Below, piece after piece: positions 7,572 to 15,337 of a DNA stretch of 24,887 bases; the stretch's first letter is position 1; every line of letters starts with the position of its first letter. The translations under genes and the position numbers were made by a program. The notes under the pieces are model-generated. The model did no database searches, was not told the DNA's origin, and was given only the letters and a program-made list of their open reading frames with translations. The stretch is from Candidatus Kapaibacterium sp. (GTDB taxonomy: Bacteria > Bacteroidota > Ignavibacteria > Kapaibacteriales > UBA961), in contig JALRHN010000008.1 in the NCBI GenBank assembly GCA_023259575.1, positions 1-24,887 on the forward strand, given 5' to 3'.

Positions 7572-8432
7572 ATGAGTCCTCAAATTTTAGATGGTAAATT
7601 GCTTGCTAAGCAAACAGAGCATGATCTTTCACAAAGAACTGCGCAACTTATCATGCAAAATCCAGGGCGCATTCCAATTTTGGCTACAATATTGGTTGGT
7701 AATGATCCATCTAGTGCAACGTATGTAAAAATGAAAGGCAATGCATGCAGAAGAATTGGAATGGATTCTTTGTGTATTGAATTAGATGAACATACTACAA
7801 CTAGACAATTAATTGACATTATCAATGATCTTAATGCAAATCCTAATGTACATGGTATATTATTACAACATCCAGTTCCGTCTCATATAGATGAAAGACA
7901 ATGTTTTGATACTATTGCATTAGAGAAGGATGTAGATGGAGTAACGTGCTTAGGATATGGCCGTATGTCTATGAATATAGAGGCATATGGATCAGCTACT
8001 CCTCAAGGCATTATGACACTATTATCTCATTATGATATTCAATGTAAAGGAAAGCATGCTGTTGTATTGGGCAGAAGTCCTATACTTGGAAAACCTATGG
8101 CCGCAATGCTGCTGAATAAGGATTGTACTGTCACAATATGCCATTCAAGAACTCAAAATATTCAATCACATATTCAACAAGCTGATATTGTTATAGCAGC
8201 TGTAGGAAAACCTTGTTTTGTTCAAGCTGATTGGGTAAAACCAGGTTCAGTATTGGTTGATGCAGGCTATCATGCTGGTGGAATTGGAGATATACATCCA
8301 GATGCTTTCGCATTAAGCTCTGCATATACTCCAGTTCCTGGTGGTGTTGGACCAATGACTATCAGTACTTTGATGTCTCAAACGTTAAGGGCTGCGGAAA
8401 AAGCATTATCTACAAACCATAATTCTATCTAA
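7572..8432 (+). CDS. folD: Methylenetetrahydrofolate dehydrogenase / methenyl-THF cyclohydrolase
   Basis: A bifunctional NADP-linked enzyme of one-carbon folate metabolism in the cytoplasm. The active-site Tyr51-x3-Lys55 is in TYVKMKGNACRRIG, Gln99 in GILLQHPVPSHID and Asp122 in DVDGVT. The nucleotide-binding part shows GRSPILGKPMAAML, and the C-terminus carries the family signature PVPGGVGPMTISTLM. The length of 286 matches the family. The 58-bp gap after manA is larger than others in this run and could hold a promoter, but no TAnnTTTG box is convincing there. Confidence 0.97.
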   Translation: MSPQILDGKLLAKQTEHDLSQRTAQLIMQNPGRIPILATILVGNDPSSATYVKMKGNACRRIGMDSLCIELDEHTTTRQLIDIINDLNANPNVHGILLQHPVPSHIDERQCFDTIALEKDVDGVTCLGYGRMSMNIEAYGSATPQGIMTLLSHYDIQCKGKHAVVLGRSPILGKPMAAMLLNKDCTVTICHSRTQNIQSHIQQADIVIAAVGKPCFVQADWVKPGSVLVDAGYHAGGIGDIHPDAFALSSAYTPVPGGVGPMTISTLMSQTLRAAEKALSTNHNSI

Positions 8433-8452
8433 CTTTTAAAGAGAGCATATAT

Positions 8453-9007
8453 ATGAAAATTTATACAAAAACCGGTGATGATGGAACTACTGGTTTATTT
8501 GGTGGGACAAGAGTGAAAAAAAATTCTTTAAGAATAGATGCTTATGGAACGGTAGATGAATTAAATGCAATTATTGGCATTGCTCTGACACATTCAATGA
8601 ATAAAACAATATCTGAACATTTATTATCAATTTCATCTTTATTGTTTACAGTTGGATCTGATTTAGCTACTACACACGATTCAGCTTTTAGAGATAAAAC
8701 ACCGCAGATATTAGAAAAACATATTTCTTTATTAGAACATCATATTGATACATATCAAGTTGATTTACCTGAATTGAAATCATTTATTTTGCCTGGTGGA
8801 TGTTCAGCTGCAGCACATCTTCATCATGCTAGAACAGTATGCCGAAGAGCAGAACGAGCAGTAGTTGCTTTATCTGAAACAGAAATAATCAATGGCACAA
8901 TTATTCAGTTTTTGAATAGGCTTTCTGATTATTTATTTGTGGCATCACGTTTAGTAAATTATCATGAAGGAATAAACGATATTTTGTGGATTTCATCAGA
9001 AATCTAA
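8453..9007 (+). CDS. ATP:cob(I)alamin adenosyltransferase, PduO type
   Basis: Makes adenosylcobalamin from cob(I)alamin and ATP. The N-terminal ATP loop is YTKTGDDGTTGLFGG (4-18), followed by RIDAYGTVDELNA (27-39). The second half has ILPGGCSAAAHLHHARTVCR and RRAER (131-135), and the NRLSDYLFVASR signature (155-166). The length of 184 is standard. An AGAGAG (8440-8445) precedes the ATG by 7 nt. Its presence implies a B12-dependent enzyme elsewhere, such as methylmalonyl-CoA mutase, but none is in the window. Its neighbours folD and manA are unrelated housekeeping genes. Confidence 0.94.
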   Translation: MKIYTKTGDDGTTGLFGGTRVKKNSLRIDAYGTVDELNAIIGIALTHSMNKTISEHLLSISSLLFTVGSDLATTHDSAFRDKTPQILEKHISLLEHHIDTYQVDLPELKSFILPGGCSAAAHLHHARTVCRRAERAVVALSETEIINGTIIQFLNRLSDYLFVASRLVNYHEGINDILWISSEI

Positions 9008-9036
9008 TTTTTACTCATTTTTTACAGGATATATTC

Positions 9037-9249
9037 ATGAAGAATATTTCAATTATTGCTTTAGTTGTCGCATTTATGGTCCAGATTGGTAATATTCAAG
9101 CTAATCCTGGTAAATGTAAACCAAAATGTAGTCCAAAGTCTGCTTGCGCTCCTAAGGGCGATTGTGCTCCAAAAAGTGATTGTGCTCCAAAGCATTCCAA
9201 AAAAGGAAAAAAACATCACAAAGCCACAAATCCATGTAATCCTAAATAA
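9037..9249 (+). CDS. Small secreted Cys/Lys-rich protein, unknown function
   Basis: I do not recognise a family. The 70-residue product starts with a clear signal peptide (residues 1-22, MKNISIIALVVAFMVQIG and an IQA-like cleavage site). The mature part of about 48 residues holds 6 Cys, 13 Lys and 3 His, with little else but Pro, Ala, Ser and Asn. A CAPK-x-D unit is repeated: CAPKGD, CAPKSD, CAPKH. The C-terminal half is a Lys/His patch ending in NPCNPK. The ATG at 9037 is chosen over an earlier in-frame one because ACAGGA (9024-9029) precedes it by 7 nt and it places the signal peptide at the N-terminus. It starts 29 nt after the adenosyltransferase gene and is followed by a strong terminator. 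Metal or thiol chemistry outside the cytoplasm is a guess from composition. Confidence 0.75.
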   Translation: MKNISIIALVVAFMVQIGNIQANPGKCKPKCSPKSACAPKGDCAPKSDCAPKHSKKGKKHHKATNPCNPK

Positions 9250-9269
9250 TATATATACATGATATTGAT

Positions 9270-9303
9270 AGCGCTGTTGAATATGTTCAAGAGCGCTTTT
9301 TTT
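9270..9303 (+). terminator. Rho-independent terminator after the small secreted protein
   Basis: AGCGCT-G-TTGAA (9270-9281) pairs with TTCAA-G-AGCGCT (9286-9297) around a TATG loop, with one G-G mismatch, and a T-run continues to 9303. It closes the long pheS-to-small-peptide run. The next ATG lies only 17 nt beyond, so the next gene either has a promoter overlapping this element or relies on readthrough. Confidence 0.9.
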
Positions 9304-9320
9304 ATAGTATTTGGTAATGT

Positions 9321-9986
9321 ATGAAACGTAGGACATTTTTATCTTTTTTAGCATATTCTGCTATATATTCACATTTGATTGGAAAACAAGCAAATATATT
9401 CTTCGATTCTGATAGGGCTAAGGCATTATCAGATGCTGGAAATTTGCTATTAGCATTGCAAAAACAGAAAAAGAATGTCATATCTTTAGTATTACAGGGA
9501 AGAAGATTTAAAAGAGATGTTGATCATCATTATCCTCATCCAAAAGGTGTGCATGATGAGACTTCAGGATATAGAGTATTTTTTCATGGACATAGGAATG
9601 GAGAATATGGGCATTTCCATACATTCAAATATCATCCTAAAGGATATACTCATTTATTAATGATATCACTAAATAAATCTGGAATGCCAATCATGATAAG
9701 TACATTAAACCAGTGGGTAACTGATGATGTTCATATGGATGAACAAGAAATGATTGAAGCATGTACTCAATTTTCAATGAATCCAGATTTATTCCCTGAT
9801 AAAAGAAGTTACTATTTCTTGTCATATATCATAAAAGGATTTGAAAGAGAAATTGTGACCTTGATTAAAGAAAGAACAATAGCTTTACATTCCTATTTTG
9901 ATATCAATGGAAAAAATCCTGATACAGATGAAAATCTAGAAATATTATCATCATTTCATATAAATCCATCAGATTTAGGAGTTTAG
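9321..9986 (+). CDS. His-rich protein with Tat-like signal, possibly DUF6969-like
   Basis: A 221-residue protein. The N-terminus MKRRTFLSFL fits the twin-arginine pattern (RRxFL), followed by a moderately hydrophobic stretch (8-20), suggesting export in folded form. The core is dense in His: HHYPHP (69-74), His78-Asp79, FHGHR (88-92) and GHFHTF (97-102), plus His111. The HYP...D...HGHR...GHFHTF pattern resembles what I recall of the DUF6969 family, whose function is not established; this link is from memory and uncertain. The spaced His residues suggest a metal site. hutI starts 3 nt after its stop, so the two are surely cotranscribed, though no common chemistry is obvious. The C-terminal third is helical and charged with no recognisable motif. 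Confidence 0.7.
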   Translation: MKRRTFLSFLAYSAIYSHLIGKQANIFFDSDRAKALSDAGNLLLALQKQKKNVISLVLQGRRFKRDVDHHYPHPKGVHDETSGYRVFFHGHRNGEYGHFHTFKYHPKGYTHLLMISLNKSGMPIMISTLNQWVTDDVHMDEQEMIEACTQFSMNPDLFPDKRSYYFLSYIIKGFEREIVTLIKERTIALHSYFDINGKNPDTDENLEILSSFHINPSDLGV

Positions 9987-9989
9987 ATA

Positions 9990-11231
9990 ATGAAAAAGAC
10001 TCTCATAAGAAATATTGGATCTTTGCTCACATGTTCTTCTAAAATATCTGGTACACCCAATATTCTGGATTCAATGGGTGATTTATCTATTATCAATAAT
10101 GCAGCTATGCTATTTGATGAGGCAATCCTGTGGATTGGAAAGGAATCTGCTTTGCCAGATGATAGTGTTTATGATGAGTTAATTGATGCGCAAGGACGAG
10201 TAATTATGCCTGGTTTTGTAGATTCTCATACACATTGCGTTTTTGCAGGTAATAGAGCAGATGAATTTGCAAGAAGATTAAGAGGTGTTTCTTATCAGAC
10301 GATTGCCTCGGAAGGTGGCGGTATACTCAATACAGTCCGTGCAGTTAGGGCCGCATCAATAGATCAATTAGCTAATCAAGGAATTGATTTAGCGATGAAT
10401 GCGATGAAATATGGAACAACTACAATCGAGATGAAAAGTGGATATGGCCTTACTCTTGAATCAGAACTTACATTATTAAAAGCAATTAACATTGTAAATA
10501 AGGAAGTTCCTTTGCGAGTTATTCCTACATTTTTAGGTGCCCATGATATTCCACCAGAATATAGACATAATCCAGACTTATATGTAGATATTATATGTGA
10601 AGATATGTTACCTGCTGTAAAGGAAGAACAATTAGCAGTGTTTTGTGATATATTTACCGATACAGGATATTTTACAATTCAGCAATCTGAAAAAATACTT
10701 AATACTGCAAGAGAATTGGGGTTTAAAATCAAAGTTCATGCTGATGAATTAAGTCCATTTGGAGCAGCCGAAATGGCAGGTTCTCTAAAAGCTATTTCTG
10801 CAGACCATTTACTATATATTAGTAAAAATGGAATAGAGTCAATGAAAAGAAATGGATGTATCGGTACATTATTACCTGGTACAGCATATACACTGCATTT
10901 ACCTTATGCACCGGCACGACTTATGATAGATAGTGGAATGACAATTGCCTTGGCTTCAGACTGTAATCCTGGATCTTGTTTTACAGAAAATATGCAGATC
11001 ATTTTATCTCTGGCTACTACAAATATGGGAATGTCTATAGAAGAAGCAATTATGGCTTCTACTCTGCATGGCGCATTTGCATTAAATATAGGCGATGAGT
11101 GTGGTAGCTTGGAAATAGGGAAGAGCGCTGACTTCCACATGCTGAATACTAACACATATCCAGAATTACTCTATCATTTTGGAGTTAATCACACCCAAAA
11201 TGTATGGATTAAAGGCACAAAAGTTGTCTGA
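9990..11231 (+). CDS. hutI: Imidazolonepropionase
   Basis: Hydrolyses 4-imidazolone-5-propanoate to N-formimino-glutamate, step three of histidine degradation. It is an amidohydrolase-superfamily enzyme of 413 residues. Metal ligands appear at His80 and His82 (DSHTHCVFAG), His250 (KVHADELSPFGAAEMAG) and Asp324 (ASDCNPGSC). Substrate-binding blocks include GVSYQTIASEGGGI and EMKSGYGL. It starts 3 nt after the His-rich gene. No hutH, hutU, hutG or formiminoglutamase gene is in the window, so the pathway is scattered or incomplete here. Its TGA directly abuts the TAA of the convergent SPOR gene. Confidence 0.96.
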   Translation: MKKTLIRNIGSLLTCSSKISGTPNILDSMGDLSIINNAAMLFDEAILWIGKESALPDDSVYDELIDAQGRVIMPGFVDSHTHCVFAGNRADEFARRLRGVSYQTIASEGGGILNTVRAVRAASIDQLANQGIDLAMNAMKYGTTTIEMKSGYGLTLESELTLLKAINIVNKEVPLRVIPTFLGAHDIPPEYRHNPDLYVDIICEDMLPAVKEEQLAVFCDIFTDTGYFTIQQSEKILNTARELGFKIKVHADELSPFGAAEMAGSLKAISADHLLYISKNGIESMKRNGCIGTLLPGTAYTLHLPYAPARLMIDSGMTIALASDCNPGSCFTENMQIILSLATTNMGMSIEEAIMASTLHGAFALNIGDECGSLEIGKSADFHMLNTNTYPELLYHFGVNHTQNVWIKGTKVV

Positions 11232-12167
11232 TTATGGCTTTTGAATGATAAGTGGACTGCAATTACATTGTTCCTTTACAATTTCGATTGCATCTTCTGC
11301 ATTCTTTTTTGACTTATATTCACCAATTGCTACTACATATCGCATTGATCCATCCGCAAGTTTTCTATCGATAATAGAACAACGCAATCTTTTTTGTGTA
11401 TAATCTGCTAATTCTGTTTCTGCAGCTTTTAGAGTTTTAAATACTCCTACCTGCAGCGTGAATATTGTCTCCGATTTACCAGATTTTACAATTTCTGCAG
11501 CTTCTATTTTTTTGGAAGAAGAAATACTATCAGATTTAGAAGATTTGCTATCATTGGGCTTTATTGGAGTTTCGGATTTAGTAGAAGATGTCTTATTTGA
11601 TGATTTTGTTATTACCGATGAGTCAATACCTTTTTTTTCTGGAATACTTTTAGCATTTGGTGATTGGCTAATAGTTTTACCTTTAGACTCAGAGCTTTCA
11701 ACAGTAAATTTACCTGCTCCAACAGTTGCTCGAATCAAATCATAGGCACTTAAGAGGAATTCGGATTGAGGATAATTTTTACGATAATTTTGTAATTCAG
11801 CTCTTGCTCTATTTGTATCTCTCTTCATTGTATAATAATGAACAATTCTCCATTGCGCATCATCAGCCCATTCACAATCGGGTTTTCCGCTCACAATCTT
11901 TTGATAAATAGGCAAAGATTTATTTAGATCTTCTAATACAGATGCATGCAAAAACTGAATACCTGGATCGTCTGGAAATTCAGCTAATAAATCTGGTAAC
12001 TCTTTTTTAACTTCATCAATTTTACCCATTGCAACAGATTGCAATCTATTCCTAACAATAGAAGCTTGGCTATATGCAGTATTATCTGCTACAAAAACTC
12101 CGATACAAGAACATACCAAAAGTAGTATTCTTATACTATGAACTATTGATAACTTTGAAGCATTCAT
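11232..12167 (-). CDS. Exported TPR-like protein with C-terminal SPOR domain
   Basis: A 311-residue envelope protein. A hydrophobic N-terminal segment (about 8-31, ending near YSQA) is a signal peptide or anchor. Residues 35-150 look like tetratricopeptide helices (ELPDLLAEFPDDPGIQFLHA; KSLPIYQKIVSGKPDCEWA; ELQNYRKNYPQSEF). A Ser/Lys-rich linker (150-228) follows, then a SPOR domain (about 232-311: TLQVGVFKTLKAAETEL, MRYVVAIGEYKSKKNAE). SPOR domains bind denuded peptidoglycan, often at the division septum. It is separated from murG by 138 bp with a possible terminator, so it may have its own promoter. The partner and exact role are unknown. Confidence 0.85.
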   Translation of the reverse strand: MNASKLSIVHSIRILLLVCSCIGVFVADNTAYSQASIVRNRLQSVAMGKIDEVKKELPDLLAEFPDDPGIQFLHASVLEDLNKSLPIYQKIVSGKPDCEWADDAQWRIVHYYTMKRDTNRARAELQNYRKNYPQSEFLLSAYDLIRATVGAGKFTVESSESKGKTISQSPNAKSIPEKKGIDSSVITKSSNKTSSTKSETPIKPNDSKSSKSDSISSSKKIEAAEIVKSGKSETIFTLQVGVFKTLKAAETELADYTQKRLRCSIIDRKLADGSMRYVVAIGEYKSKKNAEDAIEIVKEQCNCSPLIIQKP

Positions 12168-12186
12168 TTGTTTGTCCTAAACTTTC

Positions 12187-12215
12187 AAAAGAAAAAGATA
12201 TATCATCATATCTTT
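12187..12215 (-). terminator. Possible weak terminator between murG and the SPOR gene
   Basis: On the minus strand, AAAGATAT and ATATCTTT (12215-12208 with 12201-12194) form an 8-bp A/T-rich stem with a 6-nt loop, followed by TTTTTCTTTT. The stem is low in G+C, so its strength is doubtful. Confidence 0.4.
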
Positions 12216-12305
12216 AATCAAATTACCCTACTTTTATGCCAATTTTTAGAAATATAAAGTAGAATAGTAAAAACTAAGAAATAATAGGATAATATTTCAA
12301 TATAC

Positions 12306-13403
12306 TTATAATATAGTCTCAATTAAATTAGCAGTTTTTGTTGTAGCTAGAGGTTTACCCATCAATGTTGCATTATAGCTCATGGTTTCCAATAATTCTG
12401 GATTATTTATACATCGATTTATAATGTATTCTAGCTCAGTTTCTAGTGCATTATCATATACCAATTGAGCTGCTCCATGAATTTCCATGACATGCGCATT
12501 TTCTTCCTGTTCATTATTAGCCGCCCCTGGTAATGGAATAAGAATAGATGGCTTACCACATACAGCTAATTCTGCTACTGTTCCACCCCCTGATCTACAA
12601 ATAACTAGATCTGAAGCAGCATAGGCAGAAATCATATCGTCGATAAATGGAAGGGTATGAATATGTGGTGGTAATTCAACTGGTACTGAAAAAGATGTTC
12701 CAGTTTGCCAAAGAACTTGAATTGAATGTTTTGCAAAAAAATCTATATGCTTTACTACTGCATGATTTATAGATCTTGCACCTAAGGAACCACCAAAAAT
12801 AAGTATAGTTTTCATCCCAGGATTTAAACCAAAAATGTGTGCTGCTGATTCTTTGGTAGGTTTTATTCCTAAAAATGAAGCTCTTAATGGATTACCCAGA
12901 TGATGAATTGAACGTTGAACTTTATGTGGAAAAAAAGAAGCAGTTTCTTCAAATGCAGTTACAATGAAAGTAGCAATGCGCGACAAAAAAAGATTTGTTC
13001 GACCAGGCTTCGCATTCGGTTCGATAATAATCAATGGGATATTATGAAACTTAGCTAATAGGCCCGCTGGAAAACTAATATAATTACCACCACAAATAAT
13101 ACATGAAGGTGGAAAATCTTTTATGATAAAGAGAAGTTCTCTATATGCTTTGATGAGTATAAATGGAATTGAAAATAGAGAAGAAGAAAGTCCTCTAAAA
13201 CCTTTTAGACTATTCATAGGGCGAAATGCATAGCCTTTTGAAGGAATAATCTTGGCTTCAATTCTATCTGGACTACCAGTAAAAATTGCTTGTAAAGAAG
13301 GATGTCTTTTTTGAAGTTCTTCGATAATAGCTATTGCTGGAAACAAATCTCCACCTGTTCCTCCGGCAGCAATCAATACTCTTTTATTAGAAGCTGAATT
13401 CAT
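12306..13403 (-). CDS. murG: UDP-GlcNAc:undecaprenyl-pyrophosphoryl-MurNAc-pentapeptide GlcNAc transferase (MurG)
   Basis: Adds GlcNAc to lipid I, forming lipid II at the inner face of the cytoplasmic membrane. The product has 365 residues and a GT-B fold. The first Gly-rich loop is GGTGGDLFPA (near residue 14), then CGGNYISFP, the second Gly-rich loop GGSLGARSINHAV, and the sugar-nucleotide region CRSGGGTVAELAVCGKPSIL with PLPGAANNEQEENA. Two positions differ from the usual family: Asp in place of His in the GGTGGH loop, and Glu in place of His in the AADxHQxxNA block. The residue is coded GAT, one base from CAT. It is not inside a mur/fts cluster; the next gene upstream is a TIGR01777 epimerase, 11 nt away. 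Confidence 0.88.
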   Translation of the reverse strand: MNSASNKRVLIAAGGTGGDLFPAIAIIEELQKRHPSLQAIFTGSPDRIEAKIIPSKGYAFRPMNSLKGFRGLSSSLFSIPFILIKAYRELLFIIKDFPPSCIICGGNYISFPAGLLAKFHNIPLIIIEPNAKPGRTNLFLSRIATFIVTAFEETASFFPHKVQRSIHHLGNPLRASFLGIKPTKESAAHIFGLNPGMKTILIFGGSLGARSINHAVVKHIDFFAKHSIQVLWQTGTSFSVPVELPPHIHTLPFIDDMISAYAASDLVICRSGGGTVAELAVCGKPSILIPLPGAANNEQEENAHVMEIHGAAQLVYDNALETELEYIINRCINNPELLETMSYNATLMGKPLATTKTANLIETIL

Positions 13404-13414
13404 ACATTCATGTG

Positions 13415-14335
13415 TTAATGAGACAGTAAATCAATTAATGCTTCTTTGCAATCTTTAAATTTATATTCGAAACCACTTTGTAATGTTCGAGAAGGATAAA
13501 CATTTTGTCCGCCAGTTGCAATGATTGCTCCTTCTCCCATTAATATAGATAAAGCAATATCGGGTACTGAAAGCCATGAAGGACGATGAAGAACTTGAGC
13601 TAACACAGAACTGAAGTCTCCCATTGTGATTGGTTGAGGGGCAGTTACATTATATATTCCATGCACATGAAAGTTTTCTAAGCTATAAATAATGAATGCA
13701 ATAAGATCATCGGGATGAATCCATGATAGCCATTGATTACCATCCCCAATTGGGCCACCCAGATATAATTTAAAAGCAGGTAACATTTTTGATAATGCAC
13801 CTTCTTTTGGGTCTAAAACAACACCAATTCTGCCAATAATTACTCTGGTATTTTCAGAAGCTAAAAAGGCTTGTTTCTCCCATTCAATACAAACATCAGC
13901 TAGAAACCCAGAACCAGAAGATGAGTTTTCATCAAATCTAGTTGCACCTGAATCTGATCCATAAATACCAATTGCAGATGCGGAAAAAAATATTTCTGGA
14001 GGATATTCTGCACTATTAATAGCTTTAACTAATCCAATTGTGCCATTTTTTCTGCTTTCCAAAATCCTCTTTTTTCTATCATCGCTCCAGCGCTTTGCTA
14101 CTGATTCTCCTGCTAAATTTATAACTGCAAAAGCACCATCAATATATTCTTTACATTCTGCAGAAATATTTTGTTCTGCATTCCATTGGACGGCTTCTTT
14201 TATATATGGCAGATTTTTTTTTGTTTTTTCTGGTGATCTAGTAAAAGCAATAATATCATAGCCTTTTTCAGATAATAGCCTTGTTAATTTCTTTCCAATA
14301 AATCCAGAGGCGCCTGTAATAACAATTCTATGCAT
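13415..14335 (-). CDS. TIGR01777-family NAD(P)-binding epimerase-like protein
   Basis: A 306-residue extended short-chain dehydrogenase-like protein (YfcH/SulA-like). The N-terminal dinucleotide loop is TGASGFIGKKL (residues 7-17). Family blocks follow: NLAGESVAKRWSDDRKK, FSASAIGIYG, LGGPIGDGNQWLSWIHPDDL, and a C-terminal DUF1731-like part with VPDIALSILMGEGA and TLQSGFEYKF. The substrate of this family is unknown. Its start overlaps the end of the flavin reductase-like gene by 8 nt and murG follows after 11 nt, so all three look like one transcript. The pairing with murG may be incidental. Confidence 0.9.
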   Translation of the reverse strand: MHRIVITGASGFIGKKLTRLLSEKGYDIIAFTRSPEKTKKNLPYIKEAVQWNAEQNISAECKEYIDGAFAVINLAGESVAKRWSDDRKKRILESRKNGTIGLVKAINSAEYPPEIFFSASAIGIYGSDSGATRFDENSSSGSGFLADVCIEWEKQAFLASENTRVIIGRIGVVLDPKEGALSKMLPAFKLYLGGPIGDGNQWLSWIHPDDLIAFIIYSLENFHVHGIYNVTAPQPITMGDFSSVLAQVLHRPSWLSVPDIALSILMGEGAIIATGGQNVYPSRTLQSGFEYKFKDCKEALIDLLSH

Positions 14336-14981
14336 CAGGTGAACCTGTTATAGTAAGTAAAGACTCAATAGATTTTCCTGGCCTAGCATAATTATATCTA
14401 TCAAAAGGTACAGTTGAATAATAGGCATCTAATCCAGCTACAGTTAATGTTCCTGCTTTATATAAGTCAACAAAACCATCAGAGGAAACACATGTATCTG
14501 GACAATGAATTTGAATGATTTCACCGATAATTAAATTGGTATGATTGATATCTACATGTATATGTTGTCTATATTTCATCAAAAATTTTATTCTACTTTC
14601 TGCAATAAATGGGGCTGGAAATCCAGAATTTTCTGCTGTAAAACCACATGCCTCAAATTCAGAATCAGTATCTGAGAATTTAGCACTTGCTAAATGAGCT
14701 TGAGGCATCATGCCCGAATGAACCTGATTAATAGTATAATATCCTTGTTGAAGAATATTCTCGAGGGTATGTCTTCTTACAGAATCTGGACGTATTATCA
14801 TACCTAATAAGGCTGGCGATGCTCCAAGATGAACAATAGAATTAAATACAGCAAGATTATTAATGCCACTTGTATTTTGAGTGCCAATTAATGCCAAAGA
14901 TTTAAATCCAGATATTGAGTTTAAATATGTGGCTCTATATCGTTCTTCCATCAATGGAAAATCTGTGGCAGATACTATCAT
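14328..14981 (-). CDS. Flavin reductase-like FMN-binding split-barrel protein
   Basis: A 217-residue protein of the flavin reductase/split-barrel fold. The segment with INNLAVFNSIVHLGASPALLG followed by GMIIRPDSVRRHTLENI matches the usual flavin-phosphate-binding strand and turn, and NLIIGEIIQIH near residue 150 is a typical late strand. No partner oxygenase is nearby, so I cannot say whether it supplies reduced flavin, acts alone, or merely binds FMN. Its stop codon lies inside the start of the epimerase gene (8-nt overlap). It begins 33 nt after the end of the rhodanese gene. Confidence 0.8.
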   Translation of the reverse strand: MIVSATDFPLMEERYRATYLNSISGFKSLALIGTQNTSGINNLAVFNSIVHLGASPALLGMIIRPDSVRRHTLENILQQGYYTINQVHSGMMPQAHLASAKFSDTDSEFEACGFTAENSGFPAPFIAESRIKFLMKYRQHIHVDINHTNLIIGEIIQIHCPDTCVSSDGFVDLYKAGTLTVAGLDAYYSTVPFDRYNYARPGKSIESLLTITGSPDA

Positions 14982-15014
14982 AGTTTTTGTAATTAATGGT
15001 AATGAGTCGACAAA

Positions 15015-15311
15015 TTATTTCCAATCGAGCATGCCACCAAGTAGATTTACTACTTTATAGCCTCTAGCATAAAGATATTCACAAGCTTTGGCGCTTCGGC
15101 CACCACTTCTGCAATACATAATAATTTCATGCTCTTTAAAACGCTCTAATTCTTGGATTCTAGAAGGTAAAGTGTCTAAAGGAATAAGCATAGAATGTGG
15201 AATATTTTTTTCCATATGTTCTTCTGGCAAACGAACATCTACTAATACAGGCATTTCACCTATATCTAAACGTAATTTTAACTCTTCGGGAGTAATGGTT
15301 GCATAGCTCAT
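15015..15311 (-). CDS. Single-domain rhodanese-like sulfurtransferase
   Basis: A 98-residue cytoplasmic protein that is one rhodanese domain with no signal peptide. The N-terminal TITPEELKLRL and LVDVRLPEEHMEKNIPHSML blocks lead to the active-site loop CRSGGRSAKAC, with catalytic Cys67, and the family ends with GYKVVNLLGGMLDW. The CRSGGRS loop is the standard sulfurtransferase form (GlpE/PspE-like), not the Cdc25 type. The physiological sulfur acceptor cannot be read from the sequence. Confidence 0.93.
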   Translation of the reverse strand: MSYATITPEELKLRLDIGEMPVLVDVRLPEEHMEKNIPHSMLIPLDTLPSRIQELERFKEHEIIMYCRSGGRSAKACEYLYARGYKVVNLLGGMLDWK

Positions 15312-15337
15312 AGTGTGTCCTTAATTACTTTTTTACA

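Noticed and set aside
9037..9986. A ribosomally made, modified peptide system formed by the Cys-rich peptide and the His-rich protein.
   Set aside because: No known modifying enzyme (MNIO/DUF692, radical SAM, YcaO or similar) is nearby, and a strong terminator separates the two genes. Composition alone is not enough.
11458..11745. Plus-strand acidic frame within the SPOR gene.
   Set aside because: It is the antisense of the Ser/Lys-rich linker, which explains its Asp/Glu/Leu/Ser-rich composition.
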